Below are positions 8,137-16,952 of a DNA stretch of 64,000 bases, in pieces. The stretch comes from Nitrospirota bacterium. Its GTDB lineage: Bacteria; Nitrospirota; Leptospirillia; Leptospirillales; Leptospirillaceae. Positions within the stretch are counted from its first letter, which is position 1. Every line of letters starts with the position of its first letter. Both the position numbers and the translations under genes were made by a program. The DNA is taken from contig JAMCWM010000015.1 of NCBI GenBank assembly GCA_023481175.1, positions 1 through 64,000 on the forward strand, in the 5' to 3' direction. The notes beneath the pieces are model-generated. The model did no database searches. It was not told where the DNA came from and saw nothing but the letters and a program-made list of their open reading frames with translations.

Positions 8137-9636
8137 CTAGTGCAACAGAGCCACCGGGGAGGGCTGAACCTGGCTGACCAGATGGGCCACGCTCTGGTGG
8201 AAGACAGACAGAACCGGGTTGGGAATCAGACCGATCACGATCACAAGAACAACAAGGGGAAGGAGAGCCCCCCACTCATAAGGCTTCAGGTCGGGCATGG
8301 CGTAACTCTTCGGTGTGTAGACGCCCCAGACAACCCTTGAGAGCATATAAAGGAGATACATGGCGGACAGGATCACGCCGGTTGTCGCAAGAGAGGAGAC
8401 GACGGCATGATTTCTGAAGGATCCGATCAGGACGAGAAATTCCCCTACGAAGGAGTTCGTTCCCGGAAGGGCCAGAGAGGAGAGGGCGAAGATGACCAGC
8501 AATGTGGAATAGACCGGCATCTGCTTTGCGATGCCTCCGTATTCGGAGAGAAGGCGGGAATGGGAGCGGTCATACAGGACTCCGATGCAAAGGAAGAGGG
8601 CTCCCGTGGTAATCCCATGGTTCAGCATCTGCATGAGAGCCCCTTCGATCCCCTGCGTATTGAAGACAAAGATGCCAAGCGTCACGACACCCATATGGCT
8701 GACAGAGGAGTAGGCGATCAGCTTTTTCATGTCTTCCTGGGCCAGGGCCATGAACGCTCCCCAGACAATGGCGATCACCGATAGCGCGAGCATGAAGGGC
8801 GTAAAGAAATGGGAGGCATCGGGAAACATGGGGAGAGAGAAGCGAAGAAACCCGTACGCTCCCATCTTGAGCATGATCGATGCGAGGATGACCGATCCGG
8901 CGGTCGGGGCTTCGACGTGGGCATCCGGCAACCAGGTATGGAAGGGAAACATCGGGATCTTGACGGCAAAGGCGGCAAACATCGCGGCGAAGGCCAGGAT
9001 CTGGAAGGTCATGCCATAGTGCTGCCCTGAAAGGCGGGTGATGTCGAAGGTATGTCCGCCCACGAAATAGAGGGCGATGATCGTGACCAGCAGCAGCAGG
9101 GACCCGGCCAAAGTATAGAGGAAGAACTTGATCGCCGCATAAATCCTGTTGGGTCCGCCCCATACTCCAATGATCAGATACATCGGGATCAGCATCGCTT
9201 CCCAGAAGACATAGAAGAGGACGAAGTCGGTCGCGCAGAAAACTCCGATCATCGCTCCTTCCAGAACGAGAAGGTTGATCATGAAAAGAGGGATTTGCTT
9301 CGATATTCCGACCCAGGAGGTGAGAACCGTCATCGGCATCAGGAGGGTCGTCATCAGGATGAGGACAAGGCTGATGCCATCGATCCCAAGGGCATAATGA
9401 ATATTGGCGAAGGGAATCCAGACATGGTTTTCGGTAAACTGCATCTGATAGAGATGCGGATCATGGCCGACCAGTAGCGATAGAGAGACGACAAATTCGA
9501 CGACGGTGATACCCAGGGCAGCCCATTTCACGATGCCGTCGGAATCGGGACGCCGATAGAAAGGAAGGATGAGCAGGGAGGCCACCACCGGAAAAAATAT
9601 CAGGAAGGTCAGGATCGGAACCGATAAAAAGGTCAT
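8137..9636 (-). CDS. nuoM: NADH-quinone oxidoreductase subunit M
   Basis: Second antiporter-like proton pump of complex I, 499 residues. The key Glu is in 'FVLFYVFWEAMLIPMYLIIGVWGG' (helix 5). The pumping-lysine region is 'VKIPMFPFHTWLPDAHVEAP', followed by the broken helix 'SVILASIMLKMGAYGF'. Starts at ATG 9636. It lies between nuoL and nuoN, separated by 106 and 66 bases. Everything expected of NuoM is visible and no frameshift was seen. Confidence 0.96.
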   Translation of the reverse strand: MTFLSVPILTFLIFFPVVASLLILPFYRRPDSDGIVKWAALGITVVEFVVSLSLLVGHDPHLYQMQFTENHVWIPFANIHYALGIDGISLVLILMTTLLMPMTVLTSWVGISKQIPLFMINLLVLEGAMIGVFCATDFVLFYVFWEAMLIPMYLIIGVWGGPNRIYAAIKFFLYTLAGSLLLLVTIIALYFVGGHTFDITRLSGQHYGMTFQILAFAAMFAAFAVKIPMFPFHTWLPDAHVEAPTAGSVILASIMLKMGAYGFLRFSLPMFPDASHFFTPFMLALSVIAIVWGAFMALAQEDMKKLIAYSSVSHMGVVTLGIFVFNTQGIEGALMQMLNHGITTGALFLCIGVLYDRSHSRLLSEYGGIAKQMPVYSTLLVIFALSSLALPGTNSFVGEFLVLIGSFRNHAVVSSLATTGVILSAMYLLYMLSRVVWGVYTPKSYAMPDLKPYEWGALLPLVVLVIVIGLIPNPVLSVFHQSVAHLVSQVQPSPVALLH

Positions 9637-9742
9637 TCTTTTTTGCCCTCTTGGTAAAAATGAATTCTTCCGGATGGCGGACTCGGATGCGATCCGACAT
9701 CATCGATAAAAAAGTCTGCAGCCGCTCCTTCGATCAGGAGCG

Positions 9743-11674
9743 TCACAACCTGTTGAAGACGAGATAAAAGGCCACCAGCCCGAAGACTCCGATGGCCATG
9801 ACCATGGCGTAATTCTGGAGCTGGCCTGTCTGATACCGTCGAAGACCAAGGCCCGAATTTCTGAAGAAGGCCGCGACCCCATTCACGATTCCATCGATGA
9901 CGCCCTTATCCAGCTCCTGCCAGAAAAGGCGGCCGATAAGAAAGGACGTCCGGACGAAGACAAGGTCGTAGAGTTCGTCGAAATACCATTTGAAAAGCGA
10001 TATCTTGTAGAAAAATGGGAATCCTTTGGCAAGAGTTGCCGGAATGGTGGAGGCCCGCCCATAAAAAGCCCACGCCACGAAGATACCAAAGACCCCGACA
10101 GCGATGGAAAGCCCTTTCAATGCGTCCTCCGAAAGGGATCCGGCTGCGGGATTTCCTTTGGGAAGAGGGAGTTCCTGGGCCAGATACTCGAGGACCCCGT
10201 AATGCTCCCCCGCCCATCCGGCAACGATCGCCGCAATGGAGAGAAGGACAAGAGGAATCGTCATCGTCAGGGGACTTTCATGAGGATGGACGGCATGGCC
10301 GCTTCCCTCTGAATGAAACCGCTCCTTCCCCCAGAAGACCAGGAAGAGAAGACGAAAGCTGTAAAAGGCTGTCAGGACGGCCGTCAGGACGCCGATGAGC
10401 CAGAGCATCTGGCCGAAGGGCCCCTGCTGGTAGGCTGTCACCAGGATAAGATCCTTGCTGTAATAACCCGCAAAGGGAGGAATCCCGGACAGGGCGAGGG
10501 ATCCGATCAGCATCGTGACGAAGGTGAGCCCCACATACTTCCTGAGTCCGCCCATCCGGAAGACATCCTGCTCGCCCGAAAGGGAGTGGATCACCGATCC
10601 CGCACCCAGGAAGAGGAGTGCCTTGAAGGCTCCGTGGGTCAGAAGGTGAAAGATGCCGGCGCCATATCCCCCCAGACCGCAGACCATGACCATGTACCCG
10701 AGCTGGCTCATCGTGGAATAGGCGATGATCTTCTTGATATCCGGCTGGGTCAGGGCGATCGTGGCCGCGACGATGGCGGTCAGCGCTCCGGTCCATGCCA
10801 CGACATGGAGGGCCATGGGGGCGGCATTGTAGAGAGGATTCATCCGGGCAATCATGAAGACGCCCGCCGTGACCATCGTGGCCGCATGGATCAGGGCCGA
10901 AATGGGGGTCGGACCCTCCATGGCATCCGGGAGCCATGGATGAAGAGGGATCTGCGCAGACTTACCCACCGCCCCGAGAAAGAGGAGGAGGGCGATGAGA
11001 TCCAGGACGGGAATGTTGACGGACCCATTGAAGGCCGAGGCGATGTTGACCGTCTGATGGAGGTGGGCGGAGACGGCCGGGAAGATATCGGCGAACCGGA
11101 CCGATCCAAAGACGGTGTAGGTCAGGAAGATTCCAAGAAGGAAGCCGAAATCCCCAACCCGGTTCATGATGAAAGCTTTGTTAGCCGCGAGCCATGACGG
11201 ACGGCGCTCGTACCAGTGGACGATCAGGAGGTAGGAGCAAAGACCGACGGCCTCCCAGAAAATGAACATCTCGACGAGATTGTCCGAAAGGACCAGCATG
11301 ATCATCGAAAATGTAAACAGGGAGATATAGGAGAAGAAGCGATCATACCCCGAGTCCCCGTGCATGTATCCCACCGTGTAAAGGTGGACGAGCATGGCGA
11401 CGGTTGTAACCATGAAGAGCATGATGGCGGCCAGATGGTCGTACTGGAGGGAGATTCCGATATCGAGATGTCCCGACCGGATCCAGTCATAAACGAAGGT
11501 AATCTGCGGAGGGTCGGTGAAACTTTTGAAGAACTCCATTGTGGCGATCGCCCATGATCCGATGACAAGGGGAAGGGCGATGTAATGGCCTTTCCCTTTG
11601 AAATACGGCCAGAAGATTCCGACGATCAGAAATCCGACCAGCGGAAGAAGAGGTATAAGCAGAATCGGCATCAT
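9743..11674 (-). CDS. nuoL: NADH-quinone oxidoreductase subunit L
   Basis: Largest antiporter-like subunit at the far end of the membrane arm, 643 residues. Conserved blocks include 'EMFIFWEAVGLCSYLLI' with the helix-5 Glu, 'GAVGKSAQIPLHPWLPDAME' and 'TPISALIHAATMVTAGVFMI'. The C-terminal extension contains the long amphipathic lateral helix (about residues 560-600, 'FPFFYKISLFKWYFDELYDL'), which clamps NuoM and NuoN. Starts at ATG 11674, 22 bases after nuoK. Length is typical. Confidence 0.96.
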   Translation of the reverse strand: MMPILLIPLLPLVGFLIVGIFWPYFKGKGHYIALPLVIGSWAIATMEFFKSFTDPPQITFVYDWIRSGHLDIGISLQYDHLAAIMLFMVTTVAMLVHLYTVGYMHGDSGYDRFFSYISLFTFSMIMLVLSDNLVEMFIFWEAVGLCSYLLIVHWYERRPSWLAANKAFIMNRVGDFGFLLGIFLTYTVFGSVRFADIFPAVSAHLHQTVNIASAFNGSVNIPVLDLIALLLFLGAVGKSAQIPLHPWLPDAMEGPTPISALIHAATMVTAGVFMIARMNPLYNAAPMALHVVAWTGALTAIVAATIALTQPDIKKIIAYSTMSQLGYMVMVCGLGGYGAGIFHLLTHGAFKALLFLGAGSVIHSLSGEQDVFRMGGLRKYVGLTFVTMLIGSLALSGIPPFAGYYSKDLILVTAYQQGPFGQMLWLIGVLTAVLTAFYSFRLLFLVFWGKERFHSEGSGHAVHPHESPLTMTIPLVLLSIAAIVAGWAGEHYGVLEYLAQELPLPKGNPAAGSLSEDALKGLSIAVGVFGIFVAWAFYGRASTIPATLAKGFPFFYKISLFKWYFDELYDLVFVRTSFLIGRLFWQELDKGVIDGIVNGVAAFFRNSGLGLRRYQTGQLQNYAMVMAIGVFGLVAFYLVFNRL

Positions 11675-11696
11675 GTAATAAAGCTCCCTCGGCAGA

Positions 11697-11999
11697 TCAG
11701 AGTTTCAGCAGGTTATAGTCGTCCATGTTCACGGATTCCTTCAGACGGAATAGGGAGATGATGATTCCCAGTCCGATGGCCACTTCCGCCGCGGCCACGG
11801 TGATCACGAAGAAGACAAAGATTTGTCCGTCGATCAGATGCAGATAGTCACTGAATGCGACGAAATTGATGTTGACGGCATTCAGCATGATCTCGATGCA
11901 AAGGAGAACCACGACGATGTTTCTTCGGATGAGAACGCCCACCAACCCGGTCACAAACATCAGGGCGCTGAGGGTGACATACCACGACAAAGGAACCAT
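11697..11999 (-). CDS. nuoK: NADH-quinone oxidoreductase subunit K
   Basis: Small three-helix subunit of the complex I proton channel, 100 residues. The second helix has the functional glutamate in 'LLCIEIMLNAVNINFVAFS', and the third has 'VITVAAAEVAIGLGIII' with its conserved Glu. The start ATG 11999 has GGAG a few bases upstream. It sits 33 bases after nuoJ. Family length and both acidic residues are intact. Confidence 0.95.
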   Translation of the reverse strand: MVPLSWYVTLSALMFVTGLVGVLIRRNIVVVLLCIEIMLNAVNINFVAFSDYLHLIDGQIFVFFVITVAAAEVAIGLGIIISLFRLKESVNMDDYNLLKL

Positions 12000-12032
12000 T
12001 GAATCTCCCTGCTAAACGTTTTCGTCCTTGCG

Positions 12033-12551
12033 TTATCCCTGGCTGACGCCCCCGCGTCCGCGAGCCATGACGATCGCTCCGACAAGAGCGATCAGCAACA
12101 CGACAGAGGCCACTTCGAAGGGAAAGAGATACTGGGTATAGAGAACCATCCCGATCGTTTCCGTATTCCCGAGGGTCGGCACACTGGGATGCGGGATGGC
12201 GGGAAGCTTGGGATAGAAATGGCTTTTGAGGACGAGATAGCCCATTTCTCCGGCAGCGAGCAAGGTCAGAATGATCGCCCAGGGGGTCTGACGCTGGAGG
12301 ATGGGACCCCGACCGTGGACGTTCAGGAGCATCACGACAAAAAGGTAGAGGACCAGGATGGCCCCCGCGTAGACGAGGAGCTGAACGCCGGCGAGGAAGG
12401 GGGCATCCAGAAGGATGAAGAGCCCTGCCACATGGACAAACATTCCAAGAAGGGCCATCGCGGAGTAGATGGCGATTCTCGAAACGACCACAAGAATGGC
12501 GCACACAAGGGCCATGCCGCCAAAATAGATAAACGGTAGCTGCTGAATCAA
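12033..12551 (-). CDS. nuoJ: NADH-quinone oxidoreductase subunit J
   Basis: Five-helix membrane subunit that rearranges during coupling, 172 residues. The family signature is the third helix with its pi-bulge region, 'GVQLLVYAGAILVLYLFVVMLLN'. The first helix runs to 'SRIAIYSAMALLGMFVHVAGL'. The frame opens with TTG 12551, supported by GGGAGG seven bases upstream. It begins four bases after the nuoI stop, so translation is likely coupled. Confidence 0.94.
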   Translation of the reverse strand: MIQQLPFIYFGGMALVCAILVVVSRIAIYSAMALLGMFVHVAGLFILLDAPFLAGVQLLVYAGAILVLYLFVVMLLNVHGRGPILQRQTPWAIILTLLAAGEMGYLVLKSHFYPKLPAIPHPSVPTLGNTETIGMVLYTQYLFPFEVASVVLLIALVGAIVMARGRGGVSQG

Positions 12552-12554
12552 CGT

Positions 12555-13103
12555 TCAACCTCCCAATGTAATCGGGGGAAAATGATAGCGTCCTTCGTCC
12601 TTGCCCGAATCTTCCGCATCCCACATGTTCCGAACCTTGAGATAGGCATCCGAGTCATTTCCCGATCTGTCCCCTAGCGCCAGCATCTGTTCCTTGGAAT
12701 AGATGAGCCCGTCTCTGGTAAAGGAAGAATGGGCAAATTCCTTCGTCATGGACAGGGCGTTGACAGGACAGGCCACCACGCAATATCCGCAAAAGACGCA
12801 CCGGGTGAAATCCAGAGTGTATTCCTTGGCGTACCGTCTGTCCGGCACCTCAGGGTGGATGTCGCTGACGACCCTGATCGCCTTGGCGGGACAGATGGCC
12901 TCGCAAAGATCGCATCCGACACATCTCTCGACCCCGTTGTCGTATCGGCGATGCACGATGAACCCACGGTACCCGTCTGCAAGGACCAGCTTCTCCTTGG
13001 GGTACTGGACCGTAATCTTTCGAAGAAACATGTGCCGGAAGGTCAGCTTGAGACCTTGTCCAATCTCACTAAAAAGAATCGTGTTCAGAAATTTTTTCAA
13101 CAT
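12555..13103 (-). CDS. nuoI: NADH-quinone oxidoreductase subunit I
   Basis: Peripheral-arm ferredoxin-like subunit carrying clusters N6a and N6b, 182 residues. Two 4Fe-4S motifs are seen: CVGCDLCEAICP and CVFCGYCVVACP. Before them is the amphipathic N-terminal part that docks on the membrane ('GLKLTFRHMF', 'VQYPKEKLVLADGYRG'). ATG 13103 follows a GGAG. Electrons pass from NuoG through NuoI to NuoB and quinone, or the opposite way in reverse electron transport. Confidence 0.96.
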   Translation of the reverse strand: MLKKFLNTILFSEIGQGLKLTFRHMFLRKITVQYPKEKLVLADGYRGFIVHRRYDNGVERCVGCDLCEAICPAKAIRVVSDIHPEVPDRRYAKEYTLDFTRCVFCGYCVVACPVNALSMTKEFAHSSFTRDGLIYSKEQMLALGDRSGNDSDAYLKVRNMWDAEDSGKDEGRYHFPPITLGG

Positions 13104-13163
13104 ATCCGACTCCTGCGTTCATACTTCACGTTCAGACAATCCTCCGAGCCATTCGAAACCCGC

Positions 13164-14177
13164 CTATCGCTCTAGAAAATAGGCGGCGATTCCCGTCACG
13201 ATGATGTTCGCAAAGGAAACAGGCAACATGATTTTCCAGCCGAATCGCATGAGCTGATCATAGCGCAGTCTCGGTAATGTTGCACGAATCCAGAAAAAGA
13301 AGAACAGGAAGAAATAGACCTTCAGAAGGAACCAGATGACGGGAGGAATGAATCCGAGGGACGGGAGGGGGGGATTCCATCCTCCGAGGAAGAGAATCGT
13401 CGCGACGGAGGAGACAATGATCATATTGGCGTATTCGGCAAGGTAGTACAGAGAAAAGCGCATGCCGGAGTATTCCGTGAAAAATCCCGCCACGAGTTCC
13501 GACTCGGCCTCCGGAAGGTCGAAAGGGGTCCGGTTTGTTTCGGCGATCCCTGAAATGAGGTAGATGACGAAGGCCACGATCTGGGGGAATATGTACCAGT
13601 GCCAGAACCCGCCCGACTGGGCATCCTCGATCTTGACGAGCGACATCGACCCCGAAAGGATCAGAACCCCGATCACCGACATTCCGGCGGTCAGTTCATA
13701 ACTGATGACCTGAGCCGCCGACCTGAGGGCGCCGAGGATCGAGTACTTGCTGTTCGAGGCCCATCCCCCGAGCAGAATGCCATAGGCCCCAATGGAAGAA
13801 AGGGCCAGAATGACAAGAATCCCCACATTGACATCCGCAATGTACGGATGGAGGGTCACCCCCTGGAATCCGAAGGAATCGTGGCCAAAGGGAATGACGG
13901 AAAAGGCGAGAATGGCCGGAACGAGCGAGATGACCGGAGCAATCCGGAAAATGGCCCGGTTTGCTTCGCTCGGAATGATGTCCTCCTTCGACAGGAGCTT
14001 GATTCCATCGGCGAGAGGCTGAAGAAGCCCCCATGGGCCGACCTCCATCGGTCCGAGACGGTCCTGCATGAATCCCAGGACCTTACGTTCAAGGTAAGTC
14101 AGATAGGCGATCATGGTCAGAACTACAAAAAGGACTCCCAGCATGACGACCAGGGCCCCGATCAGGTCGTTTATCAA
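13164..14177 (-). CDS. nuoH: NADH-quinone oxidoreductase subunit H
   Basis: Membrane subunit forming much of the quinone chamber, 337 residues with eight helices. The hallmark acidic loop 'ETNRTPFDLPEAESELVAGF' is present, along with 'LERKVLGFMQDRLGPMEVGP' and 'GLLQPLADGIKLLSKEDI'. I take the TTG at 14177, which has GAAAGGGTG just upstream and starts directly at the first helix. The frame stays open to 14249, but that extension is not protein-like. Separated from nuoG by about 130 bases with a small hairpin. Confidence 0.93.
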   Translation of the reverse strand: MINDLIGALVVMLGVLFVVLTMIAYLTYLERKVLGFMQDRLGPMEVGPWGLLQPLADGIKLLSKEDIIPSEANRAIFRIAPVISLVPAILAFSVIPFGHDSFGFQGVTLHPYIADVNVGILVILALSSIGAYGILLGGWASNSKYSILGALRSAAQVISYELTAGMSVIGVLILSGSMSLVKIEDAQSGGFWHWYIFPQIVAFVIYLISGIAETNRTPFDLPEAESELVAGFFTEYSGMRFSLYYLAEYANMIIVSSVATILFLGGWNPPLPSLGFIPPVIWFLLKVYFFLFFFFWIRATLPRLRYDQLMRFGWKIMLPVSFANIIVTGIAAYFLER

Positions 14178-14279
14178 AACCCACCCTTTCTCGTTGACAT
14201 CCGCATTATCGACGATTCCTTCAGCACAAATTGCCCCTTTCCGGACCAAAAAAATCCGGGCCTGCCTTTATTGCCGGGC

Positions 14280-14307
14280 GGGAAATCGGATTCCTGCGGG
14301 ATTTCCC
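14280..14307 (-). other. hairpin directly after the nuoG stop
   Basis: GGGAAATC (14280-14287) and GATTTCCC (14300-14307) form a perfect 8-bp stem touching the nuoG stop codon, within the 130-base gap before nuoH. No T run follows immediately, so full termination is unlikely. It could stabilise the upstream mRNA or lower downstream expression. Structure: seen; role: inference. Confidence 0.4.
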
Positions 14308-16935
14308 TTAAAGAACCGGCTCCAGTGTTACCGTGATGGACTGACCGGATGGAACACCCGAACGTGAGTTCCAGGAGAACCCTTTCCCGAACAGGGCCTG
14401 GATTCGTTCGTCGGCGAAATGGATCGGAAAATGAACTTCCCTGTCCGAAAGACCCGCGACCGGGTCGACCGGGAGGGAGGCCTCTCCATGTGCGGTCCGG
14501 ACTCTCACACAGGATCCTTTCTTGAGCTTTCTTTTCCGGGCCCATTGCCTGGGAACCCGGAGAAGCCCTTCACCCTCGATCGTCATCAGACTGGCATCCT
14601 GGATGGTGAAGGTCCCGGAATGATTGATCGACTTCGAAAGCTGCAACACGAAGGCGTCTTCCGGAACGGGAAGACGCGCGGCCGATTCGGACGAGGCGGA
14701 GGGGGCGGACTTCATCCATTCCCCGACCTTGGCGACAACACTCTCCCGATGGGCCTTGTGTGGAGGCTGGGTCTTTGTGATCGCCAAAAGGATCTCGCCG
14801 GTCCCGCCCTGGAAATGGCTGGCATTGCGCGTAGAGGGCGAGAGGTCCGGGAAAATCCGGAAGATTTCCCGGGTGATCGCTGAAAAGTCATCGAATGGGA
14901 GGGCGGCCCCCATATGGCGGGAAAGCTGAAAAATGATTTCCGCCTCGGGAAGGGAGTCTCCCCAATACGCCATGGAAGGAGCTATGGGCTGAACGAACCC
15001 TTCCGCGCTCACGACGTGTCCCCCGCGCTCGAACGCAGTGGCCGAAGGAAGGAGAAAATGGGCGAGGTCGGCAATGTCGCTTTGGCGGTGATCAATGACC
15101 ACCAAAAGCTCGAGCTTTGAGAGGGTCTCCCGGAGAAGGGCGGTATCCGGTATATATTCGAAGGGATTCTCACCCATTGTGATCAGGGCCTTGATCTTGC
15201 CGCTTTCGATTCCGGCCAGAATCTCCCTGATTCCCCCCCCGGAGGCTTCCAGTTGTGTTCCCCAATGGGTCTCCCATACCTTCCGGTTTTCCGCATTGGA
15301 GACCTCGAGAAGGCCGGGAAGCCACTCGCTGGATCCCCCCATCATCAGAACACCCATGTCATTTCCCAGCTCGGTGAGCGGGAAAAGGCCGGATCCCTCG
15401 GAGGCAAACCATCCTTTCTCGGAGAGCAGGCGAAGGAGCTCCTCCGAAGCCTCAAGGCCGGTGTCGGAGCCATGAAACCTCCGACCGGTCACAAAGACGA
15501 CCTTCTTTGCCGCTCCGAGATCGGCAATCAGACGCTCGATCCCTTCGAGAGAGGCTCCCATTGCCACAAAAGCATCCTTGGAAGCGATATCGAGAGTCCC
15601 CCCCGAAGCGAGGGACTTTCTCAGAAGGCGTAAAAAGTCGGCCTCCGCCCCTGGAAGAGTCCTGATCACCTCTTTGGCGCGCGTCGAAATGCTGACGTCG
15701 TGACCATGAACCAGGTAGAGATTCGCCTTGTTCTTCCTGACCGCCTTCTTGATGGCAAGGCCGGTGATGTTGGATTCGGCGGCGGGATCTCCCCCAAGGA
15801 CGACGATCACGTTGGCCGCTTCAATATCCTTGTGGTCGACGAGCGGCCTGAGGGATCCTGTCGCCTTGGCCAATGGTAGGGCCAGATTCATCAGCCCCCT
15901 CCTCGCCCCGGAATCGATAAAGTTCGAGCGAAGGGTCTGGCGAATGAATCGCTGAAACAGGAATGCGTCTTCGAGCGGGACACGGGAAGAGAGAAGGCCG
16001 GCCACACGACCGCTCCCGCCTGCGACGATCCCCCTCAGGCGGTCGGCAATCTTGGGCATGATCTCCTGCCATTTTCCTGGCACGAGCCGCTGCGCTTTCT
16101 TGAAGTAGACCTTGTCCAGCCGTTCCTTGTTCTGAACATAGTTGAATCCGAAACGTCCGACGACGCAGATCGATCCTTCGTTTGGACCCAAGCCCTCCTT
16201 CGAGGAAATCCGGACGATGGCTTCGCTCTCCGTGTCGACGAGCATTCGACACCCTGAGCCACAGGCCGTGCAGGTGGTCTCTGTCTTCTCCATCTGCCAG
16301 GGACGGAACTGGTACCGGACGAACCGATCGGTGATCGCCCCTGTCGGACACACCTCGAGGCAGTCGCCGCAGAATTCGCAATCCAGCTTCTTCCCGAGGG
16401 GAGGACCGATGATCGTGTCGAAGCCCCTGTTGATGAAGCCGATCGCATGCACGTCCTGAATTTCGTCGCAAATGCGGACGCACTTGCCACAGAGGATGCA
16501 GCGGTTTGAATTGAAGACGAGGACATCGCTTTTCAGATCTTCCGGTTCATCGTTTCGGTGAGACTCAAAGCGGGAATCGGAGGCCCCGTAAGAAAAGGAC
16601 ATGTTCTGGAGCGGACACTCGCCCCCGCAATCGCAGACGGGACAATCCAACGGGTGATGCAGGAGAAGGAGTTCGAGATTGGTCTTCCGGGCATCGTGAA
16701 CCTTGGCGGACTCCGTCAGAACCTTCATTCCGTCGGAAACGGCCGTGATGCATCCCATCACGGTCCGTTTCGAATCCTCAAGCTCCACCGCGCAAATACG
16801 GCAAGATCCGGCAGGATCCATTCGCGGATTGTAGCAAAAGGTCGGGATCGGAAATCCGGCCTTCTCAGCCGCGTGCAGGATGGTCGTTCCGGATTCGACC
16901 TCCACTTCCTTGCCATTGATCGTGACTTTTACCAT
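14308..16935 (-). CDS. nuoG: NADH-quinone oxidoreductase subunit G
   Basis: Large iron-sulfur subunit of the peripheral arm, 875 residues. The N-terminal 2Fe-2S ligands are C34, C45, C48 plus the following Cys. Next comes the His-type 4Fe-4S motif 'HPLDCPVCDCGGECPLQ'. Two ferredoxin motifs follow (CILCGKCVRICD and CEFCGDCLEVCP), then a molybdopterin-oxidoreductase-like module opening with CTACGSGC that normally carries cluster N7. The start is ATG 16935 (MVKVTINGKE), with GAGG upstream, 17 bases after the nuoF stop. The open frame extends further upstream to 17370, but only as a shadow of nuoF. The C-terminal half is divergent, as usual for NuoG. Confidence 0.95.
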   Translation of the reverse strand: MVKVTINGKEVEVESGTTILHAAEKAGFPIPTFCYNPRMDPAGSCRICAVELEDSKRTVMGCITAVSDGMKVLTESAKVHDARKTNLELLLLHHPLDCPVCDCGGECPLQNMSFSYGASDSRFESHRNDEPEDLKSDVLVFNSNRCILCGKCVRICDEIQDVHAIGFINRGFDTIIGPPLGKKLDCEFCGDCLEVCPTGAITDRFVRYQFRPWQMEKTETTCTACGSGCRMLVDTESEAIVRISSKEGLGPNEGSICVVGRFGFNYVQNKERLDKVYFKKAQRLVPGKWQEIMPKIADRLRGIVAGGSGRVAGLLSSRVPLEDAFLFQRFIRQTLRSNFIDSGARRGLMNLALPLAKATGSLRPLVDHKDIEAANVIVVLGGDPAAESNITGLAIKKAVRKNKANLYLVHGHDVSISTRAKEVIRTLPGAEADFLRLLRKSLASGGTLDIASKDAFVAMGASLEGIERLIADLGAAKKVVFVTGRRFHGSDTGLEASEELLRLLSEKGWFASEGSGLFPLTELGNDMGVLMMGGSSEWLPGLLEVSNAENRKVWETHWGTQLEASGGGIREILAGIESGKIKALITMGENPFEYIPDTALLRETLSKLELLVVIDHRQSDIADLAHFLLPSATAFERGGHVVSAEGFVQPIAPSMAYWGDSLPEAEIIFQLSRHMGAALPFDDFSAITREIFRIFPDLSPSTRNASHFQGGTGEILLAITKTQPPHKAHRESVVAKVGEWMKSAPSASSESAARLPVPEDAFVLQLSKSINHSGTFTIQDASLMTIEGEGLLRVPRQWARKRKLKKGSCVRVRTAHGEASLPVDPVAGLSDREVHFPIHFADERIQALFGKGFSWNSRSGVPSGQSITVTLEPVL

Positions 16936-16952
16936 AGAAGAAACCTCACCCA

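Noticed and set aside
6532-8340. Long plus-strand open frame opposite nuoN
   Set aside because: Charged low-complexity translation without motifs; nuoN is intact on the minus strand.
13164-14249. NuoH starting at 14249
   Set aside because: The first 24 codons lie in the nuoG-nuoH gap and read as non-conserved sequence; TTG 14177 has a ribosome site and begins at the first helix.
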